From Cristatella mucedo (lineage: Eukaryota > Bryozoa > Phylactolaemata > Cristatellidae), in NCBI GenBank assembly GCA_009760855.2, contig WPIO01000123.1, positions 372,001-436,000 of the forward strand: a DNA stretch of 64,000 nucleotides, written 5' to 3'. The notes below the pieces were generated by a model. That model was not told the DNA's origin and made no database searches. It worked only from the letters and a program-made list of their open reading frames with translations. Every line of letters begins with the position of its first letter. The first letter of the stretch is position 1. Made by a program: the position numbers and the translations under genes. Positions 19,771-31,399 of this stretch are shown one piece after another.

Positions 19771-20357
19771 AGCTATTTCTTGGAAGAAGTGGAAACATAA
19801 TAAGATTTAGTGTTGATACAGATGATAAAATAGTTATGCAAGTAGGAGGCGATAGCGTTGTTTTTCTTAGAGCTAATTCTTTTATTACGAAAAAAGCTGA
19901 ATTGTTTAGCATTGTTGATATATTAGGCTTTAACTCAAATGAACAAGGAACATTTGATAAAGACATGGTCGGTGGAACTCCTTATGAAGCAGTTGAAAAA
20001 GCAATGTATTTTGCCGGAACTTATAAAGCATTGAATAAAAATGTTGTTGCTTGATAATAGTGGTGTAAGGGGATAAGTGTTGATTGTGATTTAGTTAATC
20101 CTGAAATTAATTATGTAAAAAAAAGAAAAGGGTTTTCATAACAATCTTCATCTTTATATATTATTGATACTGAAGACATTTTTCAGGACAAACAAGTTGA
20201 TTTACATATTCCAAGTGTAATGTACTTACCAACAAGGTGTGACATAGAATCATTGAGTGGCTATACAGTTAATTTAACCAAACCAAATGGAAATAGGATT
20301 AATACAATTACAGACGTTGTTTCTACAGTAGTTATTAAAAAGATAAAACAAATATAG
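19771..20357 (+). pseudogene. V2 virion-type protein, paralogue a (5'-truncated)
   Basis: The frame contains IVMQVGGDSVVFLRANSF, a short hydrophobic segment, IVDILGFNSNEQGTF, MYFAGTYKAL and, after stops near 20054, SVDCDLVNPEINY. It then runs to a C-terminal stretch (LHIPSVMYLPTRCDI) and a stop at 20355-20357. The middle matches the downstream gene at 20361-21053 almost segment by segment, so they are paralogues. The LGF-plus-GTY pattern resembles accessory virion proteins of adintovirus/Polinton-like viruses, which is an inference from style. The 5' end is lost at the junction with element C. Stop codons near 20054 and 20142 make it non-functional. Confidence 0.5.
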
Positions 20358-20360
20358 AAG
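20353..20360 (+). promoter_or_regulatory. start-proximal TATAGAAG motif
   Basis: TATAGAAG overlaps the stop of paralogue a and touches the ATG at 20361 of paralogue b. It is one of at least seven such motifs in the viral islands. Confidence 0.5.
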
Positions 20361-21053
20361 ATGAAGTTTAAATTATCAGGAACTTCTAACCCAGATTATA
20401 AAAATTAACTACCCCCAATAATGCTTGGACATAAACCAGGGTATAAAAAAGTTGGATTAGGAAGAGTGGAATTTACCTATACATATAAAAGCGTTGTAAA
20501 AATTATTGCTCTTGAAAATGATATGCTTTGGTTTAAAACTAATCGTATCACAGCGAATAGCTTTTCTGATTCAGTTCCACCAGGTTATTATGATAGTGTT
20601 AGAATTGTTGCAGCGTTAAATAGAGCACTAGATGGAGCATTAGCCATTTTCAACCCATCTAGAAGAGATAGTACTGGAATTATTTTTAGGGTTGGAGAAG
20701 GTGATAAAATATTATGAGAGTAGTAGGTGAATACGTTTGTTTTACTAGGAAGCGATATATTTAGTGTTATTCATAATATTGGAGATACGCTAGGTTTTAA
20801 AACAAAAGAACAAGGAACACACATTCCTGATTATGATTACGGTGATGGAAGAGACGATGATAAAAATGAAAAAGAGTATTACTTTTCTGGAACTTATACA
20901 GCATGTAATGAAATGAAATCCTTTAACAACAATCATGTAGAATGGATAAGTGTTGATTGTGATATAGTAAATCCTGAACTTAATTATATGGAGAAATGAA
21001 AAGGATTTTTAGAGCAATCTTCATCTTTGTATACCATTGAATTGCTACAATAG
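20361..21053 (+). pseudogene. V2 virion-type protein, paralogue b
   Basis: ATG at 20361 follows TATAGAAG. A stop at codon 16 is followed in frame by a longer open region with VGLGRVEFTYTYKSVVK, VPPGYYDSVRIVAALNRAL and SRRDSTGIIFRVGEGDK. After a stop at 20715 and a frame change the reading resumes with FSVIHNIGDTLGFKTKEQG, an acidic insert DYDYGDGRDDDKNEKE, YYFSGTYTAC and SVDCDIVNPELNY. The PPGYY...LN...LGF layout recurs in minor virion proteins of Maverick/adintovirus-like elements, so a capsid-associated role is likely but unproven. Compared with paralogue a it lacks the last 50 or so residues. It lies 24 bp before the coiled-coil gene. Confidence 0.55.
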
Positions 21054-21067
21054 AAATTTCAAAGTAG

Positions 21068-21075
21068 TATAGAGA
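21068..21075 (+). promoter_or_regulatory. start-proximal TATAGAGA motif
   Basis: TATAGAGA sits one base before the ATG at 21077. It is identical to the motif at 12033-12040. Confidence 0.5.
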
Positions 21076-21076
21076 A

Positions 21077-21601
21077 ATGGGGAGTTATGCAAGGATTGGT
21101 CATGGTAATCTAAGAGGAAGAAAGTATTATGGGTCAGGAGTTTTAGATAAAGTTACAGATGGTGTAGGAAGAGTAACACCCGTTTTAACTGGATTAACTA
21201 GTCTAGGCATAAACATTGCTTGCAAAGGAATTGATATGCATCAAGGAAGAAAACTTACTGAACTAAAAACAAAGAAAGAGAAGGTTGATCAAGATTATGC
21301 TGTTAAACGTAGAGAGATGGATGATAAACTTGAATAAGATAGAAGAAAGAAAGAACAAACGTGCAATGCTTGAGAAACTTAAACCAAAAAACTAAAAAAC
21401 GGAAGAAAAGTTAAAGAGGGAAGAAGAAGAAGTAGACTATTCAGAAACTCTTAAAGAGAAAGATCAAAAAACGTATACAGAAATTGAGAAAGTAATAAAA
21501 GAAAAAGCTCTTGTTCCTTATACTCCTCACAGAAGTGATGGTTACGGTGGAAGTATTAGAATAAAAAAGGAGCTGGTTTATATATTCGAAGTAATAAATA
21601 A
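21077..21601 (+). pseudogene. V2 glycine-rich/coiled-coil basic protein
   Basis: The intact first part (86 codons) begins MGSYARIGHGNLRGRKYYG, is rich in Gly and Arg, has a hydrophobic stretch (VTPVLTGLTSLGINIACKG), then a charged helix. After a stop at 21335 a second frame continues as a long Lys/Glu coiled coil (TEEKLKREEEEVDYSETL), with a stop near 21391. It then reaches GYGGSIRIKK. An A6 run near 21563 shifts the frame before a Gly-rich basic end (GAGLYIRSNK) and TAA at 21599-21601. Short Gly/Arg-rich proteins with a membrane-active segment just before the major capsid gene recall adenovirus-like minor core or pVI/pX-type proteins. This is a comparison, not an assignment. Confidence 0.5.
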
Positions 21602-21614
21602 TTTTTAGTTTTTT

Positions 21615-21624
21615 TATATAGAGA
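21615..21624 (+). promoter_or_regulatory. start-proximal TATATAGAGA motif
   Basis: TATATAGAGA lies four bases before the ATG of the capsid gene at 21629. Confidence 0.5.
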
Positions 21625-21628
21625 AAGA

Positions 21629-22734
21629 ATGGCGAGCACAGATATTAGAACTATACTTGAATTGGGTCATCCTAATTTTCCTGAATATGAACTTAAAGAC
21701 TATCAATGTAGAGAGTTTTACCAAACTAATCGAAATGAAACCGATAATGTTTCAGGTAAACTTGTTTCTTTAATTGTCCCTGGTGAACAACAAACATGTT
21801 ATGTTTTATCAAATGGTTATCTTTTAGTTGAAGGAAGAATTGGAGGTACACCAGCAGATATTGCTAGTCCATCTACCGTACTTAAAAGAACACTTGCCGC
21901 AGGATTCGTCAACAACGCTGGAGCTTGGTAATTTAGTAGCATGAGAATTAGACTTGGTACTGAAGAAATTGAAAGTCTTCCATTGAAAGAAGCAGTTGGA
22001 AGTGTTTCAACACTTATGGGTCTTCTATGTTATCCAAATGATTATAATAGAACTGAAAGACCTGCAACCGGTTAGAAAAAGGATGAAGCAAATGGGTTGG
22101 AAGATATGAATACCGGCATTGGGTTAAATAGAAGCCCTAATGCTTCCACCACAACAACTGCAAACAACGGTTTCATGTATAGAAGAAGCCTTATAAACAA
22201 TATTGTTGATGCAGATACAGATGTTGGATCATTTACTTTTGGAATACCTCTTGCAAGACTTTCTGGTTCTTGTGCTGATATGAATAACATTCTTGATAAA
22301 ATTCCTTTTACTCTTGAAATGACTAGAGTTGGTGGTGATGATAGAAACTTTATCTTGACAGGAGATTCAGCAGCAGCTGGAGCAAGTACAAATACTATTG
22401 CAACTAAGGGAGTTGCTGTTAGTGCAAATGATGGTGCTTATACTACTTTCAGAGTTGCTATGTCAAAAAAATGAGACTAGCTGTTCCATGTATAACACCA
22501 AAAGAAAGTATACAAAGATCACTTGCTAAAATTTCAAGTGTAAGATCAAAGAAAATAAGAATAAATTACAGAGTTCGACGATATGAGAATAAAACTGTAA
22601 CAGCTCTCAATCGAGCAACTAGATTCACTAAAACTGTATCCGTTCAGAATAATATTGGTAAAGTTAGATGGTTGATCATTGAAGCTCAAAACTATAATAA
22701 ATATGATAGTTACACTCGTAATCCTTGTACTTAA
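21629..22734 (+). pseudogene. V2 probable major capsid protein (double jelly-roll type), decayed
   Basis: A single frame runs from ATG 21629 to 22474 with only two stops (TAA 21929-21931, TAG 22073-22075). A frame change in an A-run at about 22465-22471 then continues it to 22734. Conserved family signatures are VNNAGAW followed by a short stretch to MRIRLGTEEIES, FTFGIPLARLSGSCADMNN with IPFTLEMTRV, and the late KIRINYRVRRYEN and VRWLIIEAQNY blocks. These match in order the hexon-like proteins of Polinton/adintovirus-like elements common in invertebrate genomes. I recognise the pattern rather than a database hit. The family normally extends further, so the C-terminus is missing at the island edge. 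Its role would be the icosahedral shell. Neighbouring genes on the same strand fit a capsid cassette. Confidence 0.65.
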
Positions 22735-22740
22735 AATCAT

Positions 22741-23900
22741 TGTGGTACCCGGGTATCCCTGTATAAAAAATATCGATGACCTTTTAGGGAATGAGCAATG
22801 ATGAAAGAGAAATATTTTTTACCACCGAGCGCTCAAAAAGATGATTGCTTATTTAGAGACGACCTAAGCACTTTCTTGCGACTTTTGCATTACTCGATGA
22901 CGATGGCACCATCTATTAGGCCAGTGACTCAATCAGTCGGTCCAGCTGCAGCAGTGGTTAGTTCATATGTGTGGAATGCACTGATGCTACTGGTATCGCC
23001 TAGTTGAAAAAGCAGGCCAAGAAATTACAGCAGCTTCTTGATGCCAAGTTCTTGGTGGTTTCGTCGGTTTCTAGCTGTCTGCCCCAAGCGACTTGTCCAA
23101 CTTTCAACTTTTTTACCAGGGTCGTTAAGAGCAAGCCCGTTACCTCCTAGACTATCAGGACCCTATGCCGATGCCTTGCAACATATAGCTGTTATGCAGC
23201 TGCATTAGGCTTCGACATAGGAGCTGAGGTTTGCTGTTCTCCCTTGAGCCTAAGGAGTGTGGTTGAAAAAAAAGAGACTGCTGAGCATCTATAACGATCT
23301 TGGTTGAGAAAAAGTTTTGTGGGCCCTATGGTTCGTCCTTTACGTGCTTGTACAAGATGCAAGATGAGGCTGTGCCTTGTGCTATTATTGGCCGTATCGA
23401 TATGTTGAACCAGTGCCTGTCACTCCGACCACTATATTGCTTAAAGATATTTAATGTTACCGCTAAAGAATTGGACATGCTTCCAACATCTGTTAAATTC
23501 TTACAAAGCACTTTAGTTCACAGAAACTCTTATACCATGTATTAGTATAGTGAAAATATTTTAATCTGCTTATATGGCCTGTTTGTGTTAAGGCATGAGC
23601 AGAGATCGTTGCTGGCAGGTTCACGAAGGTTTTGTTAGCCCGGGGCACTTGGGAAACTGCTTGCCTCTTCTGGAGCCACAGCCTTAGCCTCGGTCATGTT
23701 CATGCATCCACACTGTTTGTACTCAGCGGGCACAAACCAGCAGACACAGCTTAATGTACACAGACCTGTGCCAGTTGTGAATGGGTTGGCAATGCTCCAA
23801 AGAAATTCCTCACTGAAGCCGCGGCTTGACGATGGTGGCAGAGGCCATGCATTTCTGCCATATCCAGTTTCATTCTGACCTGCCAAGTAGAGCCTAAGAA
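22741..23900. other. unassigned non-viral stretch
   Basis: Composition returns to the genomic background directly after the capsid remnant. Short open frames on both strands show no domain, and I cannot support a gene here. Confidence 0.4.
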
Positions 23901-23904
23901 TCAA

Positions 23905-26128
23905 CGACAGTCATCGGTGGTGACCTGGATCAGTGAGACGACAGCCTTGATGTGGGAGTTCATACAGACACTCACTCACAAGCGGACAGAGAGAGAAGTC
24001 CATCGACAGGCATATGAAAACTACTGTAGGTCGTACCAAACGATCCTAGCAAAGGCCAAGTCTAGTTTTTATAAAAACATTGTTGAATCACAGATGCACT
24101 ATCCCAAAAATGCTGATGTCGACAATAAACCATCTCCTCAACCGTTCCCAGATTAGCTCCTTACCTGATGATCCTAATGATGATCTAGCCGATCGCTTCT
24201 CTCGATTCTTTGTTCAGAAGATAGACAAGATCACGGAATCCATCCCGGCGATGACAACCTCTCCACTAGAATGCTGTTCCTCGGTTCCTGGCTGCACCTC
24301 AATGTCTGCATTTAAGCAGGTCACTAGTGATCTAGTCCTAAAGTTAGTATCTCAATCAAAGAAGACAACAAGTCCTCTGGACCCTATTCCCACTGTCCTG
24401 CTCCTACGTTGCATTGATCTGCTGCTGCCATGCATAACTAACATAATTAATATGTCGTTAGCCTCAGGTCATGTCGCAGCACCTTTCAAAAAAGCTGTAG
24501 TCAGGCCACTTCTCAAGAAAACTACACTTGACCAGGAAAACTTAAGCAACTAGCGCCCAGTTTCCCTTCTACGATTCCAATCAAAGAAACTCGAACGGGT
24601 CGCTGCAGACCAGCTGAACTCGTATATCGAAACCTCACACCTTGCCAGTAAGTTCCAGTCTGGCTTAAGAGCTAATCACTCCACAGAGTCAGCATTGCTT
24701 CGGGTATACAACGACCTACTTAGGAATGCAGACATGGGTAGAGTGTCCCTTCTTGTTTTGCTTGATCTTTCGGCAGCTTTTGATACCATCGATCGCAAAG
24801 TTCTTCTAGAGCGCCTCTCATCTCGCCTGGGCATCACTGGCACTGCTCTGCAGTGGTTCAGGTCCTGTCTCAGTGGGAGACTCCAGAGTATTGACGTGAA
24901 TGGACAAAGATCATCTGAAGTACCTCTGAAATATGGAGTACCTCAGGGCTCAGTGCTGGGTCCGGTGCTTTGCACGGTTTCTACTCTGCCTCTTGCTGAT
25001 GTGATTGCCAAGCACAGTCTAGGCTGTCACTTCTATGCAGATGACACTCAGTTGTACCTTTGCCTTGATCCCTCCCAGCCTTCGAGCACCTCAAATTCTC
25101 TAAACTCACTAGCTGCATGCATTGATGACATCCGCACATGGATGCCAGCAAATTTTCTAAAACTTAATGATGATAAAACTAACTTACTAGTTATGGGCAA
25201 ACCCAGTGTGATCCAGAGATTGGAAAGGCTGACTCTCAAAATTGGCTCTGCCAGCATATCTCTAGTTGAATCAGCTCGAAATCTAGGTGTCATATTCCAA
25301 AGCAACCTCTCGTTAGACGACCATATCAACTCCACAGTCAAATCCACCGATTTTCAGCTTCATAACATTGCTAAAATTCGGGCTGGTTTAGATAAAGATA
25401 CCACGTCTAAGTTGGCCATGCATTCGTGACATCTCGTCTCGACTTCTGCAACTTACTGCTTACTGGCCTACCAGCATGTGCGAGCCGGCGATTGCAGCTT
25501 GTGCAAAACTCTGCAGCTAGGCTTGTCTGTCGTGAGCGCCGCAGTTGCCACATTACTCCACTTCTTGCCGACCTGCACTGGCTGCTAGTCAAGCAACGGA
25601 TTGACTTCAAGGTTTTGTCGCTCACTTTTAGGTCCCTTCATTCTATGGCTCCAGCCTATCTGTCAGATATACTACCCCATCAGGCCAAGCATCGCACCAC
25701 CTGCTTTTCGGATTCCAACAGTCTAGGAATACCTCATACAAACCTTAAATCTTTTGGAGACCGTGCGTTTAGTTCATATGCTCCCAAAGCCTGGAACTCC
25801 CTCCCGACCTGCCTCAGAACATCCCCTGACCTGACCACATTTAAAAGGAACCTCAAAACACACCTATTTAGGACTGCATTCAGTGGGTCCCTATGATTCC
25901 TCCTGCATATGCTTATGCGTGCTGACACTGTGCATGCTGCCACCAACCACATTTGCATGCTGACCCTGTGCATGTCACCCATAATCATATTATTCATTTC
26001 GTTTATTCTTTCAAGCATGATTTTACTTACCATTCAATTGTATTTCACTTTACAGCAAATGTAAAGCGCCTGGAGAGAGATTAAGTTCTCTGAGGTCGCT
26101 TTATCAAGTGAATTATTATTATTATTAT
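23905..26128 (+). mobile_element. LINE-B copy with reverse transcriptase (5'-truncated, decayed)
   Basis: The copy starts in the linker after the endonuclease (VHRQAYENYC, AKAKSSFYKNIVES). Reverse transcriptase follows, with [12 protein letters not shown] near 24757, YGVPQGSVLGPVL near 24935 and FYADDTQLYL near 25031. The C-terminal region around LVQNSAARLVCRERRSCHIT and KAWNSLPTCLRTSPDLTTFK comes next, ending HLFRTAF. A stop at 24551 and a frame change near 25420 kill the copy. The 3' untranslated region, stem-loop (about 26063-26106) and (ATT)n tail are complete. It is the best reference for the LINE-B coding region here. Confidence 0.9.
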
Positions 26129-26134
26129 TAGTTA

Positions 26135-26215
26135 TTATAAAGAGAGAGAGTGAGAGACAGAGAGAGAGAGAGATAGAGAGAGACACACACAAACGTAGAC
26201 ACAGAGAGAGACTGA
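26135..26215. repeat. GA/CA-rich microsatellite
   Basis: AGAGAGAGAGTGAGAGACAG and following GA and CA runs form a simple repeat directly after the LINE-B tail. Confidence 0.85.
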
Positions 26216-26639
26216 TAAGTTAATAGACGATAACGATAGAAGTAAGACGATATCATACAGGAAACTAGTCAGTGATTATTCCAAAAATGGCAGTCTTCAG
26301 CACGTTTTCCTGGTATAGCAGGCAGTTGCTGGTTTTGCTGGTTGACCTTTTCACCCTGGGGTGGCCTTGTCGGCCTTGTGATAAGTGATTACATGGATGA
26401 GACGTTCTGTCAGGAACGATCAGCCTTAGTGCACAGCAAAATCTTACGGTGACCCACAATCTAGTGTCAAACCTCATAGCAACCTATTGCATAATTCAAA
26501 TCATAGATAAAAAATCTGAATTGTTAAGGAACAATCGCTGCATACATAATCACTTGATATTTTGCAATGCAATGGGCCATTTGGATAGCCACCAAGGTGT
26601 TCATGACTCTGCTGATTGACTTCTGCGAGAGTTTAACAT

Positions 26640-27200
26640 TAAATAAGTATGAAGTTTCAAAGTATTAGTTCATCAGGTCTGCCACGAGTCACTCTACGGT
26701 CTTTGGGAGGAACCGCAGAAAGGAAACTGGGGGGAAGTTACCTGAAACTTCTACATCTAAAGTGGCTTTCGTGAGTAATGGGATCGCTACAGCCTTTTAA
26801 AAAAGTGCTGGGATATGGCCTGGGGCTAATAGGATGTTTTCAGTATTGGTTATGCATATCTGCTGTAGATGTATTCATCATCTAGAACAAGACAGTGCGA
26901 ACAGGGTCTTGAGAACTAGTTCTCTTCTTCGATTTGGATATGAACTTCAGGACGAGGTTACTACTGACCTCCTTAAATTTAGACGTTGAAGTGCTGCACA
27001 GAAATGGGAAACACGATTCCAGAGATGATCCTGCTACCCTTGAGATGGACTAACTTATATTGTCGATTTTGTTTACAAAGATGCTAGAAAAGTGATCAGG
27101 AAGAGCAGATACATCATCGCAAGGATCACTAGATACGGAGCTTACCTGATAGTGGTTAAGGAGATCTTTGATCGTAGACACCAGCATTTTTATAAAAAAA
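26640..27200 (-). mobile_element. old LINE-B-like fragment, minus strand
   Basis: The reverse complement has degraded LINE-B linker and early reverse-transcriptase sequence (HYQVSSVSSDPCDDV, FVNKIDNI, GHIPA, KKAV-like and FRPVSFL-like stretches) with many frame breaks. It lacks the tail. Confidence 0.55.
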
Positions 27201-27209
27201 AAAAAATAA

Positions 27210-27382
27210 ATCCTAGTTAATTAAGTAGCCTTTTTTTGAATAGCGACAGAAGAGCCTTTACGGCTATCACCACCGTTTGCAGTGGCGAGAAAGGGTCACC
27301 CACCGCAGGAATCGAACCCACGACCACGGGACCGAGGTCATGAAAGCAACCACCTTACCTAGTGTGCCATCGCGGCTCACCG
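27210..27382 (-). mobile_element. SINE-1 copy 3, minus strand
   Basis: Read on the minus strand: GAGCCGCGATGGCACACTAG (A-box region), CGACC...GGGTTCGATTCC-like B-box (GTGGGTTCGATTCCTGCGGT), GGGTGACCC, GCCGTAAAGGCTCTTCTGTC. A poly-A run lies at its left edge. It contains the best-preserved B-box among the SINE-1 copies. Confidence 0.8.
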
Positions 27383-27389
27383 ATTTTTA

Positions 27390-28245
27390 TTTTTGTAAAG
27401 TGCATCTGTGTTTGAACATTATTTTATAGAATCACGACGTGGCTTTTGCTTTTTCGAATGATACGATCTACACCAGTCCTCATATGCCTGGCAGTGGAAA
27501 GTCAGTCCTTATCTTTTATAGGCTTTCTAAAGCTTTATCTAGTAATTAGTTTAATGTCTGCTGTAAACCACGGGCCGTTAGATCTTGGGAAGATTTCATG
27601 CTTGTTCAAAGGTGCAAACTACTCGAGGATTTTAGCAAGTGTCTTTTGTATCATTTTAAAATTTTTTGAGGATAGAATTAAGTTGCTTGACCATTACCTG
27701 TTCGAGTTTCTTTGAATGTGTCAACAGTTGGTTGACTGGTTTGAAGCTGCTTAAGAACTCCTTGTCAGTTATGGTTTACCCCACGATGTCAAACCAACAG
27801 CCTTTTTGAAAGATGCCAGGACCACAGCTGAAGCTAAGAGCTGAAGCTAAGAGCTGAACCTATTTATTACTGTAGTTAAGCACTGTACATATGTGCATCA
27901 TAGACACCAACTAGTGTATTAGCTTCTAGTGTTCTGGTAATCTTCTTTTAGTGGGAGATGAATTTCTTGACATGGTCATTCTTGGTTCCCTCGAATACAT
28001 GTATTGAGGTGTTGCTCGGAATTGAGAGAGAACAGTCAAGCTGAGATGTTCCTTAGGGACACTGATCCAGTGTTCCCTTAGGGATGGACTAGCTGATCCA
28101 GTCTATCTTGCTGCCAACAAAGCTAGAGCACCTAAATGATTAATAGGTAAGGAGCTAACTAGGGAACAACTAGTGAAATCGTTAAAGGTAGACAGAAGCA
28201 GCTTTAAATTGTGACTGTGTTACCATAATATTTTCGTAGAAGCAC
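27390..28245. other. unassigned stretch
   Basis: An 89-codon open frame at 27446-27715 has no motif. I see no supported gene. Some of the region may be very old LINE sequence. Confidence 0.35.
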
Positions 28246-28249
28246 GTGA

Positions 28250-28332
28250 TAATAATAATCATAATAATGATCCATCTGTATTAGCACCCTTGGAGAACTC
28301 AATTTCTTTCTAGGCACTTTACTAGCTGTGAC
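28250..28332 (-). mobile_element. LINE-B tail, minus strand
   Basis: AATAATAATCATAATAATGA microsatellite, then GAGAACTCAATTTCTTTCTAGGCACTTTAC, the reverse-complement stem-loop region. Confidence 0.65.
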
Positions 28333-28334
28333 CT

Positions 28335-29638
28335 ATAATAGGGCAGATTCGTACACGATTGAACTTACTGAACCTAGCTAGTTTGATATCTGTGGTTAAC
28401 CATATGTTATCTGGTTGAGCACGTACAGAATGTTTATTAGGTGTAAACTCGTCCAACCTATCGAAAGTTAAGCTTAGGAGGAAGTTTATTTTCAGAACTC
28501 ACAGGTGACTGGTTAGCTGAATGATAGGCAATAACTTCATGCAATGGATTGATCATAAAGATAGTAGCATTATGTGAATTAAGCTTACGCCTTTTCTTCC
28601 AGACAGAATAGAATCAGATAGAACTGGTAAAGCGGCACAGAGTTACAATCGCTTGTTAGCTGCCTGTGCACAAATGTCGTTGGTCACACCCACAGCACTG
28701 GCTATTGCCCTTGTCGTTGCCAAAGTTAATGCAAATATGTTCGAACCATAGGGCATATCACTGATTCAGCTTTTTTAATTTACTAGCAACCCGGAATTAT
28801 GCAGTAGGACTCAGTCAGCTGTTTGCTCTAGTGGCTGCTTGTTGTATCCTGGCGGTGTGCTGGCCAAGCATCACAATCAACTCTCTGCTCACGTTTTGGT
28901 TTGCAAGGGGCACTAACGTAATCTCGTCGAAGATAGGCTGCCGGCTTTTCCTCAGTTAGTGCAGCTGTGCAGCAGTACAGAGCTGCAGCAAAGAGCCGGC
29001 AATGTAGCAACAGGCTTCATTTTAACTGAGATCACTTTAACCACGTAGCTATGCAGTGGGTTATACTTTTCATAGAATCGAATCTCTAGGGTTTTCGGCA
29101 AAGATTATTTTGACTTTCAAACAAATAAACCTGCAGTGGCCCAATGGATTGGTTAGGTAGACCGTCAGGAATCAAATGGAAACAATTTAGCCTACGAGAA
29201 CCAATACTCAAGTTATTTGTATTGCAAGCCTCTGTAGAAGAGAGACAGTCCCTAATCTAGTCTTGGGATCAGAAGAGTGGCTATAAGTAAAAACAGATTT
29301 CACAGTGAAACTTGTACAGTTCACACAGCTTTCAAAGGCAGAGTCCAAGTATTCTAAGCACAAGGTAACTTTCGCAGAGGCATCAACTGATGGAAGAGCA
29401 CGGTCATTTGGTCTATTCAAATTCAAAGGTTATCTTATAAGTAGCAGAGTAGTATAACTGTAGTTTATTATTTAAGTGAATATGTAGTGTACTTTTTAGG
29501 TCTTATCCCATATCTGAGATAAGTTTTCCTAATGCATGTGTATACACTAAGGACAGTAAAGGACCCATGAAGCAACCGGGTCGGACTTTATACATAACTG
29601 GTCTTATGGATGAGACGGCACCTCAACATGACAAGGAC
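28335..29638. other. unassigned stretch
   Basis: No supported gene. A minus-strand open frame at 28828-29010 has a hydrophobic start but begins at TTG, and the nearby ATG frame closes after 22 codons. I found no repeats shared with the rest of the window. Confidence 0.35.
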
Positions 29639-29639
29639 C

Positions 29640-30357
29640 GAGTTTGATTGGCTATACGATTAGAACTATGCTTGGGCCTTGTCTGCCACAAGATGGCATC
29701 AGTCTTATTGAGGTCACTTTTTAAATTATCAGATGACTTGCTAAAGAAAGCAATTAGACCACTGCAGCTGACAATGAATATGGCTGCAAGGCTAGTCTTT
29801 CAGTTCCGAGGTTTGAGCACGTGTCTCCTTTGCTAAAAGATCTAGGATGGATGCCGGTTGAGCAACGGATACAGTGCAAAGTTCTTATGCTGACCCACAA
29901 GGCCTGTCACGGCTTGGGTCCTTCGTACCTAGCTGAACTGCTGCACCAGTTTCAGCCTCTTTGTGCTCTCAGGTCTTGAGTGGACAATAAATTAGCTGTT
30001 CCATTCCTCCGATTAAAGACCTTTCGTGACAGAAGCTTTATCTCTACAGGTCCTAGGCTGTGGAACGCCCTTCCACAATTCTTATGCAACGACAGCTGCT
30101 GTCCTACTGCCGACTATGGCTCAACCTTTTCAGCAGTCTTGAGGTGCAACTTCCATGCTACTCACTATTTAAACTGCTCTCCTGACTCTGCTATGCTTCA
30201 CACTTTCTCTTTGTTGCATGAGACGAAGTCTGTTGGCTACCGAATGCATACCGAAAGCTGCTTAGGCTGTGAGTGTGCTATAAAAAAACTCCTGCCTAAC
30301 ACCCACGTGGTCTTTATGACTTTGTGTAGTTACAACGGAGATACATTACATTACATT
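29640..30357 (+). mobile_element. LINE-A fragment with C-terminal domain
   Basis: Encodes AIRPLQLTMNMAARLVFQF and, after frame changes, the conserved VDNKLAVPFL/RLWNALPQFL region. It then has the terminal hairpin and (ACATT)n tail at about 30343-30357. Confidence 0.85.
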
Positions 30358-30359
30358 AC

Positions 30360-30770
30360 TTTGGCAAGAAATTTGTTCTGATAGGCTAGATAGAGTTAGA
30401 GAATGACCCGAGTTTTAAGTAATTGACTGCAACTTGAGGAAAACTGACTGCTTATTTTGGAGCCGGTGTAGGTCGGCAAAAAGTAGTATAACACAGCAAC
30501 TATTTCAGTTGAGGCTGAAAATCCTAGCTGGGGAGTTCTTTACGAACTATAAGCTCCTGATTTCATAGCCTAAGGCAACTAAACCTGCAGGCTGTGATTT
30601 CTTGCGATCATCGTAGAAGAAAACGATACAGCTAGGACGTGTTTAAAGTTATTCTGATTGTTAAGTGACTGTAGCCCTTAAGAAATTATGTGCCTATGGA
30701 TATCGAAATGATTATCGCTTCAGGCTGCTGGGTCTCCCATGCCGGCGGCTGCCTTAGCAAAGCCGGCAGC
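30360..30770. other. unassigned stretch
   Basis: No gene seen. A sequence near 30450-30560 resembles reverse-complement LINE-B (GGAGCCGGTGTAGGTCGGCA), suggesting an old minus-strand remnant. Confidence 0.35.
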
Positions 30771-30774
30771 TAAT

Positions 30775-31228
30775 GTAATGTAATGTAATGTATCTCTGTC
30801 TGTAACTCCACAAAGTCATAAAGACCGTGTGGGTGTTATGCAGGAGAGTTTTGTGTAGCACACTCCCATCCTAAGCAGCTTTCGGTACGCATTCGGTAGC
30901 CAGCAGACTTCGTCTCACGCAACAAAGTGAAAGTGGGAAGCATAGCAGAGTCAGGAGAGCAGTTGAGGTAGTGAGTAGCATAGAAGTCGCAGCTCAGGAC
31001 AGCTGACAATGATGTGCCATAGTCGGCAGTAGGAGAGTAGTTTTCGTTGCATAAGAATTGTGGAAGTGAGTTCCACAGTCTAGGACCTGCAGAGCGAAAG
31101 CTTCTGCTGCCAACTGTCTTTAAGTGGAGGAATGGGACAGCTAATTTATTGTCCACACAGGACCTCAGGGCACGAACAGGCTGAAACTGATGCAGCAGTT
31201 CAGCCAGGTACGAAGGAGCCAATCATCA
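30775..31228 (-). mobile_element. LINE-A 3'-end fragment, minus strand
   Basis: Tail AATGTAATGTAATGTA at the left edge, hairpin, then antisense of the C-terminal coding region (VDNKLAVPFLHLKTV, with FRSAGPRLWNSLPQFL) with an intact 128-codon open frame. Confidence 0.85.
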
Positions 31229-31399
31229 GCAACTTTTATCGCTTGTCATCGTAAATCAAATGCATTCCTAGATATTAATACTGTTGCTAAGATTCGTGAA
31301 CTATGCATTAACAAAAGAAAAGCACCCCATAGCCACCATGGTTGCAATGGAACCAGCAGCTCAGATGCCACTCGTTGGGTGGGAACTGCTGGCTGAGTA

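Noticed and set aside
28828-29010. Possible signal-peptide protein on the minus strand
   Set aside because: The frame starts at TTG. The nearby ATG is in another frame that closes after 22 codons. No splice signals.
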